Origin: Pantoea sp. alder81 | Lineage (GTDB): Bacteria > Pseudomonadota > Gammaproteobacteria > Enterobacterales > Enterobacteriaceae | DNA: 64,000 bases | Direction: 5' to 3' | Assembly: GCF_020179835.1 (NCBI RefSeq) | Contig: NZ_JAIUDA010000008.1 | Location: 186,001-250,000, forward strand | Part shown: one piece after another, positions 52,841 to 63,745 of the stretch | Layout: each line of letters starts with the position of its first letter | How positions within the stretch are numbered: the first letter of the stretch is position 1 | Program-made: the position numbers and the translations under genes | The notes under the pieces: model-generated | What the model saw: the letters and a program-made list of their open reading frames with translations, nothing else | Told to the model about the DNA's origin: nothing | Database searches by the model: none

Positions 52841-53978
52841 GTCATACCCTCTCGATCTTCAACAGCTTGCCCACCAAATTAAACAGTGGGGGCGCGAACT
52901 CGGCTTTCAGCAGGTTGGTATTTGCGATACCGATCTTAGCGCTGAAGAGCCCAAATTACAGGACTGGCTGGAGAAGCAGTATCACGGAGAGATGGACTGG
53001 ATGGCGCGCCACGGCATGATGCGTGCGCGTCCGCATGAACTCCTGCCCGGCACACTGCGCGTGATCAGCGTGCGCATGAACTACCTTCCGGCCAAAGCGG
53101 CGTTTGCCAGCACCTTAAAAAATCCACAGTTGGGCTATGTCAGCCGTTATGCGCTGGGCCGCGATTATCACAAAGTATTGCGCAATCGCCTGAAAAAGCT
53201 TGGAGAAATGATTCAGGCCCATTGCGGTGAACTCAATTTCCGCCCGTTTGTGGATTCTGCACCGATTCTGGAACGCCCGATTGCCGCCAAAGCAGGATTG
53301 GGCTGGACCGGTAAACACTCGCTTATTCTCAACCGCGAGGCGGGTTCCTGGTTCTTTCTTGGCGAGCTGTTGATTGATTTACCGCTGCCGGTCGATCAAC
53401 CGCAAGAGGAACAGTGCGGCCGCTGCGTCGCTTGCATTACCATTTGCCCCACCTCCGCCATTGTCGAACCCTATGTGGTCGATGCGCGGCGCTGTATTTC
53501 CTATCTCACCATCGAATTGGAAGGCGCGATCCCTGAAGAGTTCCGTCCGCTGATTGGCAATCGCATCTACGGCTGTGACGATTGCCAGCTTATCTGCCCG
53601 TGGAATCGTTATGGTCAGTTAACAGATGAAGATGATTTCTCGCCGCGTGCGGTGCTGCATGCTCCGCCGTTAGTGGATCTTTTTAAGTGGGACGAAGCGA
53701 AGTTCTTGCGCGTCACTGAAGGCTCTGCGATTCGACGTATCGGTCACCTGCGCTGGCTGAGGAATATCGCGGTGGCATTGGGCAATGCGCCCTGGGCAGA
53801 AGAAAATCTGGTGACGTTGCAAATGCGCAGCGGTGAACACGCCATGCTGGATGAGCATATTGATTGGGCCATCGCGCAGCAATTAGAGAGGCGTGCGGCA
53901 CAGGGCGTGGATGTTCAGCCCGCGAAGAAACAGCGCTTAGTGCGCGCCGTCGAGAAAGGCCTGGCACGTGATGCGTGA
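52839..53978 (+). CDS. queG: Epoxyqueuosine reductase QueG
   Basis: 379 residues. N-terminal cobalamin-binding domain (QQVGICDTDLSAEEPKL near 25, RYALGRDYHKVLRNRL near 105), two [4Fe-4S] clusters in CGRCVACITICPTSAI near 192 and CDDCQLICPWNRY near 245, and a C-terminal HEAT-like repeat. It reduces epoxyqueuosine to queuosine at tRNA position 34. Divergent from nnr, followed by the datA-like region. Confidence 0.96.
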   Translation: MSYPLDLQQLAHQIKQWGRELGFQQVGICDTDLSAEEPKLQDWLEKQYHGEMDWMARHGMMRARPHELLPGTLRVISVRMNYLPAKAAFASTLKNPQLGYVSRYALGRDYHKVLRNRLKKLGEMIQAHCGELNFRPFVDSAPILERPIAAKAGLGWTGKHSLILNREAGSWFFLGELLIDLPLPVDQPQEEQCGRCVACITICPTSAIVEPYVVDARRCISYLTIELEGAIPEEFRPLIGNRIYGCDDCQLICPWNRYGQLTDEDDFSPRAVLHAPPLVDLFKWDEAKFLRVTEGSAIRRIGHLRWLRNIAVALGNAPWAEENLVTLQMRSGEHAMLDEHIDWAIAQQLERRAAQGVDVQPAKKQRLVRAVEKGLARDA

Positions 53979-54413
53979 TTAACCAATCGCGCAGGATAAA
54001 ATCCTTTTCCACATGCTGTGAATAAAATTATAGAGCCGAATAGTGACGGGGATCATTATATCGTCTAGCAAGACTATTCACAGACTGAAATACCTTTAAG
54101 GCATTAAAAATCAATGAGTTAAATGATTACTGTAAACATTTAAGTAGAATATAGCGCGCAGGGGCTTGTCCAGAGCTTGTGGATAACTCTGTTCAAAACA
54201 GTTTTGCAGATAGGGTAAAACGCCGTCAGCACGTTGCAGGCGCATTGTGGATAACCTGTAAGATAACTGCAACAGACTACAGGCATCATTGGTGCTAACA
54301 AGGAACGCAAAATTAACAGAAAGAAAACCAGGCCGCATGAGATCGATTAAGACTGCAGCAGTTTTAAGTCTGATTACGTCCGAGGGCAAATAACATTAGT
54401 GAATATGAAAATC
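53979..54413. other. datA: datA-like DnaA-box cluster
   Basis: 435 bp of AT-rich, non-coding DNA between queG and the tRNA-Gly genes. Five DnaA boxes are readable: TGTGAATAA at 54017-54025, TGTGGATAA at 54178-54186 and 54246-54254 (all perfect, minus orientation), and TTTTCCACA at 54005-54013 and CTATTCACA at 54074-54082 (one mismatch each, plus orientation). A perfect IHF consensus, AATCAA-TGAG-TTA, lies at 54109-54121 between two boxes. E. coli datA is a five-box DnaA-binding locus with an essential IHF site, which stimulates DnaA-ATP hydrolysis. From memory it lies at the same place beside glyVXY. Position and content agree, so I call it the datA counterpart. Confidence 0.78.
54109..54121 (+). 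promoter_or_regulatory. IHF-binding consensus in the datA-like region
   Basis: Full match to WATCAA-N4-TTR. It lies 26 bp after the DnaA box at 54074 and 56 bp before the one at 54178. Confidence 0.65.
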
Positions 54414-54489
<76 letters not shown>

Positions 54490-54519
54490 AAAGAGGTTAC
54501 TACTAACTAAAACAGATTT

Positions 54520-54595
<76 letters not shown>

Positions 54596-54619
54596 AAAGA
54601 GGTTACTGCTAACGAAGTT

Positions 54620-54695
<76 letters not shown>

Positions 54696-54818
54696 ATAAT
54701 CTTCGTCTTTCAATTTGCTGCTGCGTTAGCTTCCTTCACTCACACAGGTCACTTACTGACGTAAGCTCTCTGTAATTCGTTCAGTTGCTGCCTTGCCGCA
54801 AACCGAAATACTTGATTC
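54696..54818. repeat. ERIC element (copy 3), within the tRNA leader
   Basis: About 123 bp, more diverged than copies 1 and 2: CTTCACTCACACAGGTCACTT and ACGTAAGCTCTCTG form the centre (first 20 bases quoted). It lies directly upstream of the first tRNA-Gly and downstream of the stable-RNA promoter. Confidence 0.8.
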
Positions 54819-54876
54819 TGGAACTTCGTGTTACTGCTGCGCACCGTTGTAAATTCTTCACCGGTACGGGGTGCGC

Positions 54877-54904
54877 ATTATACGAGAAATCCTTTCAGTC
54901 GCAA
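54877..54904 (-). promoter_or_regulatory. Stable-RNA type promoter for the tRNA-Gly genes
   Basis: On the minus strand TTGCGA, 16-bp spacer, TATAAT, then a GC-rich discriminator GCGCACCCCG, as in stringently controlled rRNA and tRNA promoters. The predicted start near 54870 is about 175 bp upstream of the first tRNA. Confidence 0.82.
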
Positions 54905-54988
54905 GAGTCTAAAAGCAAAATTTTGCGCTTTCAGTGCGTTTGCTGCTTTAATCAGCAACCTGATGATTTCCTGCGCACCCTTAGCCGA

Positions 54989-55537
54989 TTAAAGCTGCAA
55001 GAAGTGTTCGCGATAGTACGCCAACTCGGCAACGGACTCGCGGATATCATCCAGCGCCTGGTGGCTCCCCGCTTTTTTGAAGCCTGGCAGGATATCGGGT
55101 TTCCAGCGACGCGCCAGTTCTTTCAGCGTGCTGACATCCAGATAACGGTAATGGAAATAGGCTTCCAGCTCCGGCATGTATTTGAATAAGAAACGGCGAT
55201 CCTGCCCAATGCTGTTGCCGCAGATCGGCGAAGTATTCGCAGGTACCCACTGTTTCAAGAACTCAATCGTCGCCAGCTCCGCTTCACGATCGCCATACTG
55301 GCTAGCCTTAACGCGCTCCACCAGACCGCTATTCGTGTGCGTGCGCACATTCCACTCATCCATCAATGCCAGCTGATCATCAGACTGATGTACAGCGAAC
55401 ACCGGGCCTTCTGCCAGGATGTTAAGATTGGCATCGGTGACGATCGTGGCGATCTCAATAATGCGATCCTGCTCCGGATCCAATCCGGTCATTTCCAGGT
55501 CGATCCAAATCAGATTATTTTCATTTCCAGCTGTCAT
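54989..55537 (-). CDS. orn: Oligoribonuclease
   Basis: 182 residues, DEDDh 3'-5' exonuclease. Motif [21 protein letters not shown] near 8, motif [22 protein letters not shown] near 110, motif [20 protein letters not shown] near 158 with the His. It degrades nano-RNAs of 2-5 nt, including pGpG. The ATG at 55537 matches the E. coli start; the open frame runs 37 codons further upstream without similarity. Confidence 0.97.
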   Translation of the reverse strand: MTAGNENNLIWIDLEMTGLDPEQDRIIEIATIVTDANLNILAEGPVFAVHQSDDQLALMDEWNVRTHTNSGLVERVKASQYGDREAELATIEFLKQWVPANTSPICGNSIGQDRRFLFKYMPELEAYFHYRYLDVSTLKELARRWKPDILPGFKKAGSHQALDDIRESVAELAYYREHFLQL

Positions 55538-55640
55538 GCGTTTCCCGCCTGTTGCCAAAGTCGTCATTACACTCGTTTCAGGTGTATCATAGACGTTTTG
55601 CCCAGCGGGGCGAAGCCTGGCGAAAGCCGTGAGAGGATGC

Positions 55641-56687
55641 GTGAGCAAAAATAAACTGTCGAAGGGTCAACAACGTCGCGTAAGCGCTAACCATCAGCGT
55701 CGTCTGCAGCAACGGAACGAAAAGCCGGAACCGGATGACAACCTGTTTGGAGAAGTGAGCGAAGGCGTCGTGATCAGTCGCTTCGGCATGCACGCAGACG
55801 TGGAAGATGGCGTGGGCGAAGTGCACCGATGTAATATCCGCCGCACCATCCGCTCGCTGGTCACCGGCGACCGTGTGCTGTGGCGTGCGGCCATTGGCGG
55901 CGGTAAAGGTATCGTGGAAGCGGTTCACGATCGTAAAACGGTGCTGACCCGTCCGGATTTCTATGACGGCGTGAAACCTATCGCGGCCAATATCGATCAG
56001 ATCATTATTGTGTCGGCGATCCTGCCGGAGCTGTCGCTGAATATTATCGATCGTTATCTGGTGGCCAGCGAGACCCTCGGGGTCGAACCGTTGCTGGTGC
56101 TGAATAAAACCGATCTGCTCGACAAAGAGGCGCGTGCATTTGTCGACAAGCAGATGGATATCTATCGCAAAATTGGCTATCGCGTGTTGATGGTTTCAAG
56201 CCGCGCCAAAGATGGCCTGGCAGAATTGGAGCAGGCCTTAACCGATCGCGTGAGCATTTTTGCCGGTCAATCTGGCGTGGGTAAATCCAGTTTGCTGAAC
56301 AACCTGTTGGGACTGGATTTGGCAGGCGATGAGATTCTGACTAATGATGTGTCGGATAATTCGGGTCTCGGCCAGCACACCACCACCGCTTCACGCCTCT
56401 ATCACTTCCCGCACGGCGGCGATGTGATCGATTCTCCAGGCGTACGTGAATTCGGTTTATGGCATCTGGAGCCGGAACAAATCACCCGCGGATTTGTCGA
56501 ATTCCGTGAGTTTCTCGGCGGTTGCCGATTCCGCGACTGCAAGCATGATACCGATCCCGGCTGTGCCATTCGCGAAGCGGTAGAGGAAGGGACGATTAAT
56601 CGCTCGCGCTTCGATAACTACCACCGGATTCTGGAGAGTATGGCGCAGGTAAAAACGCGTAAAAACTTTTCCGCCAGCGAAGATTAA
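55641..56687 (+). CDS. rsgA: Ribosome small-subunit GTPase RsgA
   Basis: 348 residues. N-terminal OB fold ([20 protein letters not shown], then [20 protein letters not shown]), circularly permuted GTPase with G4 NKTD near 150, G1 [14 protein letters not shown] near 210 and G3 [10 protein letters not shown] near 268, and a C-terminal zinc finger ([14 protein letters not shown]). A late 30S maturation checkpoint. It starts at a GTG at 55641 with GAGAGG 4 nt before; divergent from orn. Confidence 0.96.
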   Translation: MSKNKLSKGQQRRVSANHQRRLQQRNEKPEPDDNLFGEVSEGVVISRFGMHADVEDGVGEVHRCNIRRTIRSLVTGDRVLWRAAIGGGKGIVEAVHDRKTVLTRPDFYDGVKPIAANIDQIIIVSAILPELSLNIIDRYLVASETLGVEPLLVLNKTDLLDKEARAFVDKQMDIYRKIGYRVLMVSSRAKDGLAELEQALTDRVSIFAGQSGVGKSSLLNNLLGLDLAGDEILTNDVSDNSGLGQHTTTASRLYHFPHGGDVIDSPGVREFGLWHLEPEQITRGFVEFREFLGGCRFRDCKHDTDPGCAIREAVEEGTINRSRFDNYHRILESMAQVKTRKNFSASED

Positions 56688-56780
56688 CGGGTACAACGGC
56701 ACATTCGCCAACTGACCGGGGCGCTGCTACAATCCGCCCCCTTTTGTGTAAACCAAGCGTAATTAAGCCAGGAGGCAACG

Positions 56781-57677
56781 GTGTTTGATCGTTTTAAACT
56801 CGGCCTGAATCATATTCTGCCTAAAAAAGGGCTGACCGAACTTGCTGGCTGGGGCGCCAGTCGTCGCGGTGGCTGGCTGACCAAAGCGGTCATCGACATG
56901 TTTGTCTGGTACTACAAAGTGGATATGGCGGAAGCCAGCAAACCCCATACCGGTAGCTATCGCACTTTCAATGACTTCTTCGTACGTCCTTTAAAAGAGG
57001 GTGCGCGTCCAATTGATCCCGATGCGACCCTGCTGGCGCTGCCTGCTGATGGTGCAGTGAGCCAGTTAGGCCATATCGAAGGCGATCAGATCTTCCAGGC
57101 GAAAGGCCATTACTATTCATTGCAAGCCTTGCTGGCCGGTAACGACGATCTGGCGGAAAAATTTGTCGATGGTGAATTCATCACCACCTATCTTGCCCCG
57201 CGCGATTACCACCGCGTACATATGCCTTGTAACGGCATTCTGCGCGAAATGATTTATGTGCCGGGCGATCTTTACTCCGTCAACCCGCTGACAGCACGTA
57301 ACATCCCGAACCTGTTTGCACGCAATGAGCGTGTGATCTGCGTCTTCGATACCGATCATGGCCCGATGGTGCAGATTCTGGTGGGTGCGACCATTGTTGG
57401 CAGCATCGAAACCGTGTGGGCGGGCACCATTACGCCACCACGCGAAGGCGTGATCAAACGCTGGCGTTATCCATCAGCGGATCATGACGGTGCCGTTGTG
57501 CTGCTGAAAGGTCAGGAGATGGGCCGTTTCAAACTCGGTTCAACGGTGATTAACCTGTTCGCACCGGGCCGCGTGAAGCTGGCGGAAAGTCTCGAAGCTG
57601 AGAGCAAAACCCGTCTTGGCCAACCGCTGGCGATTGCCCTGCCGCAGCCCGGCGACAGCGCCCCGCTCGCTGAATAA
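56781..57677 (+). CDS. psd: Phosphatidylserine decarboxylase proenzyme
   Basis: 298 residues. Self-cleavage motif LGSTVINLF near 252 (cleavage between Gly and Ser gives the pyruvoyl group), [16 protein letters not shown] near 140 with the catalytic His, and [10 protein letters not shown] near 89. It makes phosphatidylethanolamine at the inner membrane. GTG start with AGGAGG 6 nt upstream. The C-terminus is about 24 residues shorter than in E. coli (322), which lacks consequence for the core. Confidence 0.96.
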   Translation: MFDRFKLGLNHILPKKGLTELAGWGASRRGGWLTKAVIDMFVWYYKVDMAEASKPHTGSYRTFNDFFVRPLKEGARPIDPDATLLALPADGAVSQLGHIEGDQIFQAKGHYYSLQALLAGNDDLAEKFVDGEFITTYLAPRDYHRVHMPCNGILREMIYVPGDLYSVNPLTARNIPNLFARNERVICVFDTDHGPMVQILVGATIVGSIETVWAGTITPPREGVIKRWRYPSADHDGAVVLLKGQEMGRFKLGSTVINLFAPGRVKLAESLEAESKTRLGQPLAIALPQPGDSAPLAE

Positions 57678-57691
57678 CCGGAACCTATCCC

Positions 57692-60600
57692 GTGCGCGTT
57701 TTTCTCTCTCTGCTGCTGAGCCTGGTGCTCAGCAGTTCTGTATTTGCAGCCACCGTTCCTCCCGCAAGCCAGCTTAAGCAAGAGCTGGAGACGGCCAAAT
57801 CTGCCAAAGCCTCTCCTGCACAAGCCGAGCAAGTTCAGGCCATTGAAGCGGCGATCAACTTCCTCTCTGAGCGTGATGAATCGCTGGAGCGTGCGAAACA
57901 GTATCAGCAGGTGATTGATGATTTCCCGCGGCTGGCCCGTGAACTGCGTCAGCAGATCGCCACGCTGACCGACAGCAGCAAAACGGTGCGCAATAACATG
58001 AGCAGCGCCGAGCTGGATCAGGAAATCCTGCAAATCAGTAGCCAGCTGCTGGAAGAGGGCCGCCAGGCGCAGCAAGAGCAGGATCGCGCACGAGAGATCA
58101 GCGATTCACTTTCACAGCTACCACAGCAGCAGACTGACGCACGTCGGGCGATGACCGAGAGCGATCGCCGCGCTCAGGGCTTTTCAGCGGCCGCCACGCC
58201 GCTGGCTCAGGCGCAGATTTATGCCCGCCTGGCGGAGAATGCCGCCAATAAAGCGCGTGTCGATGAGTTAGAACTGGCACAGCTCTCCGCCAATAATCGC
58301 CAGGAGCTGGCGCGCATGCGGGCTGAAGTGCATCAGCGTAAAGCCACGCAGCTGGATAACTACCTGCAATCGCTGCGCAATCAGCTTAATAATCAGCGTC
58401 AGCGGGAAGCGGAACTCGCGCTGGAGCGCACCGAACAGCTGGCGGAAAACAGCGGCGATTTACCGGCTTCGATCAGCGATCAATTCCGCGTGAACCGTGA
58501 GCTATCAGCCGACCTGAATGCGCAAGCTCAGCGTATGGATTTGGTCGCCTCGCAACAACGGCTGGCCACCAATCAAACGCTGCAGGTGCGTCAGGCGCTC
58601 AGCACGCTACGCGAGCAGTCACAATGGCTGGGCGCATCGAATCTGTTGGGTGAAGCTTTGCGTGCCCAGGTCGCCAGACTGCCGGATATGCCGAAGTCGC
58701 AGCAGATCGACAGTGAGATGGGCCAACTGCGCGTACAGCGACTGCATTATGAAGATTTGCTGGAGCGGCAAAAGGATCTGCGCAAAGAGAAGCAGGACGA
58801 TGGCACGCCGTTTACCAGCGAGCAAACCCGTATTCTCGATGCCCAGCTGAAAACCCAGCGCGAGCTGCTCAATTCACTGATCTCCGGCTGCGATACATTG
58901 ATTCTGGAAATCACCAAGCTGAAGGTGTCGAACACGCAGTTACAGGACGCGCTGGGCGAAGTGAAAGAAGCTACGCACCGTTATCTGTTCTGGACGGCGG
59001 ATGTCAGCGCCATCGATTTGAAGTATCCGATTGACGTGGCGCGTGACTTAACTCGTCTGCTGTCGCTGGACACCTTAGGGCAACTCGGTAAAGCGCTGGC
59101 GATGATGTTTACCAGCAAAGAAACCGTGGTGCCGATTATTGGCGCGGTGCTTCTGGTAGGCTTCAGTATCAGCTCGCGTCGTCATTTCAATGACTTTATG
59201 GCACGCTCCGCCAGCAAGGTTGGGAAAGTCACTCAGGATCGCTTTAGCCTGACGCTGCGCACGGTGTTCTGGTCGATCCTGGTCGCCGTGCCGCTGCCGG
59301 TGCTGTGGGCCGCGCTGGGCTTTGGCTTACAGCACGCCTGGCCTTATCCGTTCGCCGTTGCCATTGGTGATGGCATCACCGCCACCCTGCCCCTGCTGTG
59401 GGCCTTTATGATCAGCGCCGCCTTTGCGCGTCATGATGGGCTGTTTGTGGTGCACTTCCGCTGGCCACAGGCGCGCGTGGCGCGTGCCATGCGTTACTAC
59501 TCGCTCACGGTTGGCCTGATTGTGCCGCTGATCATGCTGTTGATTGCCTTTGCCAATCTGGACGATCCGCAGTTCTCCGGCACGCTCGGCCGACTGTGCT
59601 TTATCCTGATTTGCGGCGCGTTAAGTATTGTCACCGTCAGCCTGAAACGTGCAGGGATTCCGCTGTATCTGGATAAAGAGGGCAATGGCGACAACTTCAT
59701 TAACCGCATTCTGTGGAACCTGATGATTGCCATTCCGCTGGTGGCGGCGCTCGCTTCCTGCATTGGTTATCTGGCGACCGCTCAGGCTCTGCTGGCACGT
59801 CTGGAAACATCGGTGGGCATTTGGTTCTTCCTGCTGGTGATTTATCACATTATTCGCCGCTGGATGCTGATCCAACGTCGCCGCATCGCCTTTGACCGCG
59901 CCCGTCAACGCCGTGCCGATATGCTGGCGAACCGTGCACGCAGCGAAGAAGAGAAAGATCAACAAACGCCCGCCAACGCCGATACCATCGAAATTGAAGA
60001 GCCGAGCCTGGATTTGGATGAGATCAGCGCGCAGTCATTGCGTTTGGTGCGCTCCATTCTGACGTTGATTGCGCTGGTGTCGGTGATTGTGCTGTGGTCG
60101 GAAATTCACTCGGCCTTTAGCTTCCTCGACAATATCCCGCTGTGGGATGCCAGCACCACGGTGCAGGGTGTCGAAAGCGTACAGCCGATAACGCTGGGTG
60201 CGGTGCTGATTGCCATCCTGGTGTTCATTATTACCACCCAGCTGGTGCGCAACATGCCTGCCCTGCTGGAACTGGCACTGCTACAACACATCAGCCTGAC
60301 GCCCGGCACCGGTTACGCTATTACCACCCTGACCAAATACGTACTGATGTTGATTGGCGGGTTAGTCGGCTTCTCGATTATTGGCGTTGAGTGGGCAAAA
60401 CTGCAGTGGCTGGTGGCGGCATTAGGTCTGGGACTGGGCTTTGGTATGCAGGAGATCTTCGCCAACTTTATTTCTGGTCTGATTATCCTGTTCGAAAAGC
60501 CGATTCGTATTGGTGATACCGTGACCATTCGCGATTTGACCGGCAGCATAACCCGCATCAATACCCGCGCCACGACGATTACCGACTGGGACCGTAAAGA

Positions 60601-61027
60601 GATCATCGTGCCGAATAAGGCCTTTATCACTGAGCAATTCGTTAACTGGTCGCTGTCAGATTCCGTCACGCGCGTAGTGCTGACCATCCCGGCCCCGGCG
60701 CACGTTAACAGTGATGAAGTCACCAACATTCTTAAACAGGCTGCCGAGCGCTGCACCTACGTGCTGGATATGCCCGCACCGGATGTGTTCCTGGTAGATT
60801 TGCAGCAAGGTATTCAGCTGTTTGAACTGCGTGTGCACGCTGCCGAGATGGGTCACCGCATGCCACTGCGTCATGAGCTGCATCAGTTGATTTTACGTGG
60901 CTTTGAAGAGCACGGTATTGAGATGCCGTTCCCACCGTTCCAGGTGCGTATGGAAACGCTGGGACGTAAAACGCCGGCGGGCAATGGATCACCGTCCAGC
61001 CAGACTTTCAAATCTGGCGGCTTATAA
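57692..61027 (+). CDS. mscM: Miniconductance mechanosensitive channel MscM (MscS family)
   Basis: 1111 residues (E. coli 1107). Signal peptide (FLSLLLSLVLSSSVFA), a long periplasmic coiled coil to about 460, around ten membrane segments and the MscS core: pore helix and beta domain around LVAALGLGLGFGMQEIFANF near 910, FEKPIRIGDTVTIRDLTG near 932, and the C-terminal alpha/beta domain. It opens under hypo-osmotic shock. GTG start, 14 nt after psd, so the two form an operon. Confidence 0.95.
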   Translation: MRVFLSLLLSLVLSSSVFAATVPPASQLKQELETAKSAKASPAQAEQVQAIEAAINFLSERDESLERAKQYQQVIDDFPRLARELRQQIATLTDSSKTVRNNMSSAELDQEILQISSQLLEEGRQAQQEQDRAREISDSLSQLPQQQTDARRAMTESDRRAQGFSAAATPLAQAQIYARLAENAANKARVDELELAQLSANNRQELARMRAEVHQRKATQLDNYLQSLRNQLNNQRQREAELALERTEQLAENSGDLPASISDQFRVNRELSADLNAQAQRMDLVASQQRLATNQTLQVRQALSTLREQSQWLGASNLLGEALRAQVARLPDMPKSQQIDSEMGQLRVQRLHYEDLLERQKDLRKEKQDDGTPFTSEQTRILDAQLKTQRELLNSLISGCDTLILEITKLKVSNTQLQDALGEVKEATHRYLFWTADVSAIDLKYPIDVARDLTRLLSLDTLGQLGKALAMMFTSKETVVPIIGAVLLVGFSISSRRHFNDFMARSASKVGKVTQDRFSLTLRTVFWSILVAVPLPVLWAALGFGLQHAWPYPFAVAIGDGITATLPLLWAFMISAAFARHDGLFVVHFRWPQARVARAMRYYSLTVGLIVPLIMLLIAFANLDDPQFSGTLGRLCFILICGALSIVTVSLKRAGIPLYLDKEGNGDNFINRILWNLMIAIPLVAALASCIGYLATAQALLARLETSVGIWFFLLVIYHIIRRWMLIQRRRIAFDRARQRRADMLANRARSEEEKDQQTPANADTIEIEEPSLDLDEISAQSLRLVRSILTLIALVSVIVLWSEIHSAFSFLDNIPLWDASTTVQGVESVQPITLGAVLIAILVFIITTQLVRNMPALLELALLQHISLTPGTGYAITTLTKYVLMLIGGLVGFSIIGVEWAKLQWLVAALGLGLGFGMQEIFANFISGLIILFEKPIRIGDTVTIRDLTGSITRINTRATTITDWDRKEIIVPNKAFITEQFVNWSLSDSVTRVVLTIPAPAHVNSDEVTNILKQAAERCTYVLDMPAPDVFLVDLQQGIQLFELRVHAAEMGHRMPLRHELHQLILRGFEEHGIEMPFPPFQVRMETLGRKTPAGNGSPSSQTFKSGGL

Positions 61028-61030
61028 ACG

Positions 61031-61063
61031 ACAACGCCCGGCAATCACCGGGCGTTGTTTTTT
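61031..61063. terminator. Terminator between mscM and mdh
   Basis: ACAACGCCCGG and CCGGGCGTTGT arms around CAATCA, followed by TTTTTT. It stands at the synteny break between the psd-mscM block and the mdh-argR block. Confidence 0.92.
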
Positions 61064-61073
61064 CTGCTGGGCG

Positions 61074-62009
61074 TTACTTCACAAACTCTTCGCCCTGCGC
61101 GATATCTTTCTTCAGCGTCTCCAGCATGCCGCTGAGCGCCTGCTGTTCAAACGCACTCAAAGGCCCCAACGGGCGACGTTCCACGATACCGTTCTTGCCG
61201 ATCAGCAGCGGCTGTGAGAAGAAGCGCGCATATTCGCCATCGCCTTCAACATAAGCGCATTCCACGACGTTGGCTTCGCCCTGTAACGCACGCACCAGTG
61301 AGAGTCCAAAGCGCGCCGCAGCCTGCCCCATGGACAAGGTCGCCGATCCGCCACCGGCTTTGGCTTCCACTACTTCCGTGCCGGCGTTTTGAATACGTTT
61401 GGTGAGGTCAGCCACTTCCTGTTCACTGAAGCTGATGCCTTTAACCTGCGACAGCAGCGGTAAAATCGTCACGCCTGAGTGACCGCCCACCACCGGAACC
61501 TCGATCTCAGTTGGCTGTTTGCCTTTGAGCGCTGCGACAAAAGTATTGGCGCGGATGATGTCGAGGGTAGAAATACCAAACAGGCGGTTCTTGTCGTACA
61601 CACCCGCTTTTTTCAGCACTTCAGCCGCAATGGCCACCGTGGTGTTAACCGGATTGGTGATGACGCCGATCAGCGCTTTCGGCGCGGTGCTGGCAACCTG
61701 TTCGATGAGGTTTCGCACAATGCCCGCGTTGACGTTAAACAGGTCGGCGCGATCCATGCCGGGTTTACGTGCCACACCAGCAGAAATCAGCACAATATCT
61801 GCCCCATGCAGCGCAGGTGTCGCATCTTCGCCGCTAAACCCTTCTACCTTTACGGCGGTGGGAATATGGCTGAGATCGACCGCCACACCTGGCGTGACCG
61901 GAGCGATATCATAAAGTGAGAGAGCGGAACCTGCGGGTAATTGAGTCTTGAGCAGCAGTGCGAGCGCCTGGCCGATACCACCGGCTGCACCGAGAACGGC
62001 AACTTTCAT
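61074..62009 (-). CDS. mdh: Malate dehydrogenase
   Basis: 311 residues (E. coli 312). NAD loop [17 protein letters not shown] near 5, [16 protein letters not shown] near 76 (substrate loop Arg), [21 protein letters not shown] near 116 (first 20 residues less one quoted: [19 protein letters not shown]) and [15 protein letters not shown] near 175 with the catalytic His. Oxidises malate to oxaloacetate in the TCA cycle. Divergent from argR. Confidence 0.98.
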   Translation of the reverse strand: MKVAVLGAAGGIGQALALLLKTQLPAGSALSLYDIAPVTPGVAVDLSHIPTAVKVEGFSGEDATPALHGADIVLISAGVARKPGMDRADLFNVNAGIVRNLIEQVASTAPKALIGVITNPVNTTVAIAAEVLKKAGVYDKNRLFGISTLDIIRANTFVAALKGKQPTEIEVPVVGGHSGVTILPLLSQVKGISFSEQEVADLTKRIQNAGTEVVEAKAGGGSATLSMGQAAARFGLSLVRALQGEANVVECAYVEGDGEYARFFSQPLLIGKNGIVERRPLGPLSAFEQQALSGMLETLKKDIAQGEEFVK

Positions 62010-62900
<891 letters not shown>

Positions 62901-63391
62901 AACCCTGCTCTTAACCGGCAGTTCATCTGCCGGTAACAACCTTCATTACTGACACGTTTCCCGCCACGCTTGTTACAAAATCCTTTGTTAATAATAAGTT
63001 ATCTATATAGCTGCCGGTTCTGCACCCGGTAAAATATTGGTACGACCTTTTCCCCTGCTTAACCATTAGCGCTATTTTACACTGCTTTACATATTGTGCT
63101 CAGTGGTTATCGCTTCCTATTTCGTATCAGCCAGCGGGATCAACCATGATCTTTCGCACGAAAAGATAATTTGATGCAGATCATTGTTTTTACGAATAAA
63201 TAATGGTCAATGGTTAAGAATTCAGCGTTTTTAATAACTTCCAGTTCTAAAAAGGTGCCATAAGGATAAAGAATAACAACCAAACATTATTAGCCAGATA
63301 TTAATTTCATGGGTGATTAGATCTATACTTGTTTTCGTGATGCAAATCACACGAAAGAAAAAGATAAAAACAGAAGACGAGGAAAAATACC
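62901..63391. other. Intergenic region between argR and yhcN, AT-rich
   Basis: 491 bp without a gene. Besides the hairpin after argR it contains an FNR-like site TTGAT-GCAG-ATCAT at 63171-63184 (9 of 10 positions) and a CRP/FNR-like palindrome at 63336-63351. A possible -10 box TATACT is at 63324-63329. Confidence 0.6.
63336..63351. promoter_or_regulatory. CRP-like palindrome upstream of yhcN
   Basis: CGTGA-TGCAAA-TCACA, 9 of 10 CRP positions, extended by TT and GAA flanks to a longer palindrome. It lies just after the predicted -10 box, where binding would repress rather than activate. Confidence 0.5.
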
Positions 63392-63655
63392 ATGAACGTT
63401 AAAACTACTATCGCAACCCTGAGTGTTCTATCTGCCCTGTCATTTGGTGCTTTTGCAGCAGATTCTATCAATGCTCAACAGGCAGCGAATCTGCAACCTG
63501 CCGGCACCATCAGTGTGAGCGGCGTGGGCGGTTCTCCGATGGATATCCATGAACAGCTGAATGCCAAAGCCGATCAGGAAGGTGCTAAAGCCTACCGTGT
63601 GATCGAAGCGAATACCGGCGACAGCTATCACGCCACCGCTGAACTTTATAAATAA
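63392..63655 (+). CDS. yhcN: YhcN-type peroxide/acid stress protein (DUF1471), copy 1
   Basis: 87 residues, the length of E. coli YhcN. Signal peptide ends SFGAFA-ADSINA; DUF1471 fold with GTISVSGVGGSPMDIHEQL near 38 and the C-terminal YHATAELYK. The family is periplasmic and linked to acid, peroxide and biofilm responses. Ribosome site GAGGAAA. It lies next to argR as in E. coli. Confidence 0.93.
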   Translation: MNVKTTIATLSVLSALSFGAFAADSINAQQAANLQPAGTISVSGVGGSPMDIHEQLNAKADQEGAKAYRVIEANTGDSYHATAELYK

Positions 63656-63745
63656 GTTTACTGAACAAGACGCAGTGTGAACGGCGACCCGTTTGAGACG
63701 CATTTGCCTCTCAGGTTGCCAAACCCAATTTCAGGAGAGTGAATC

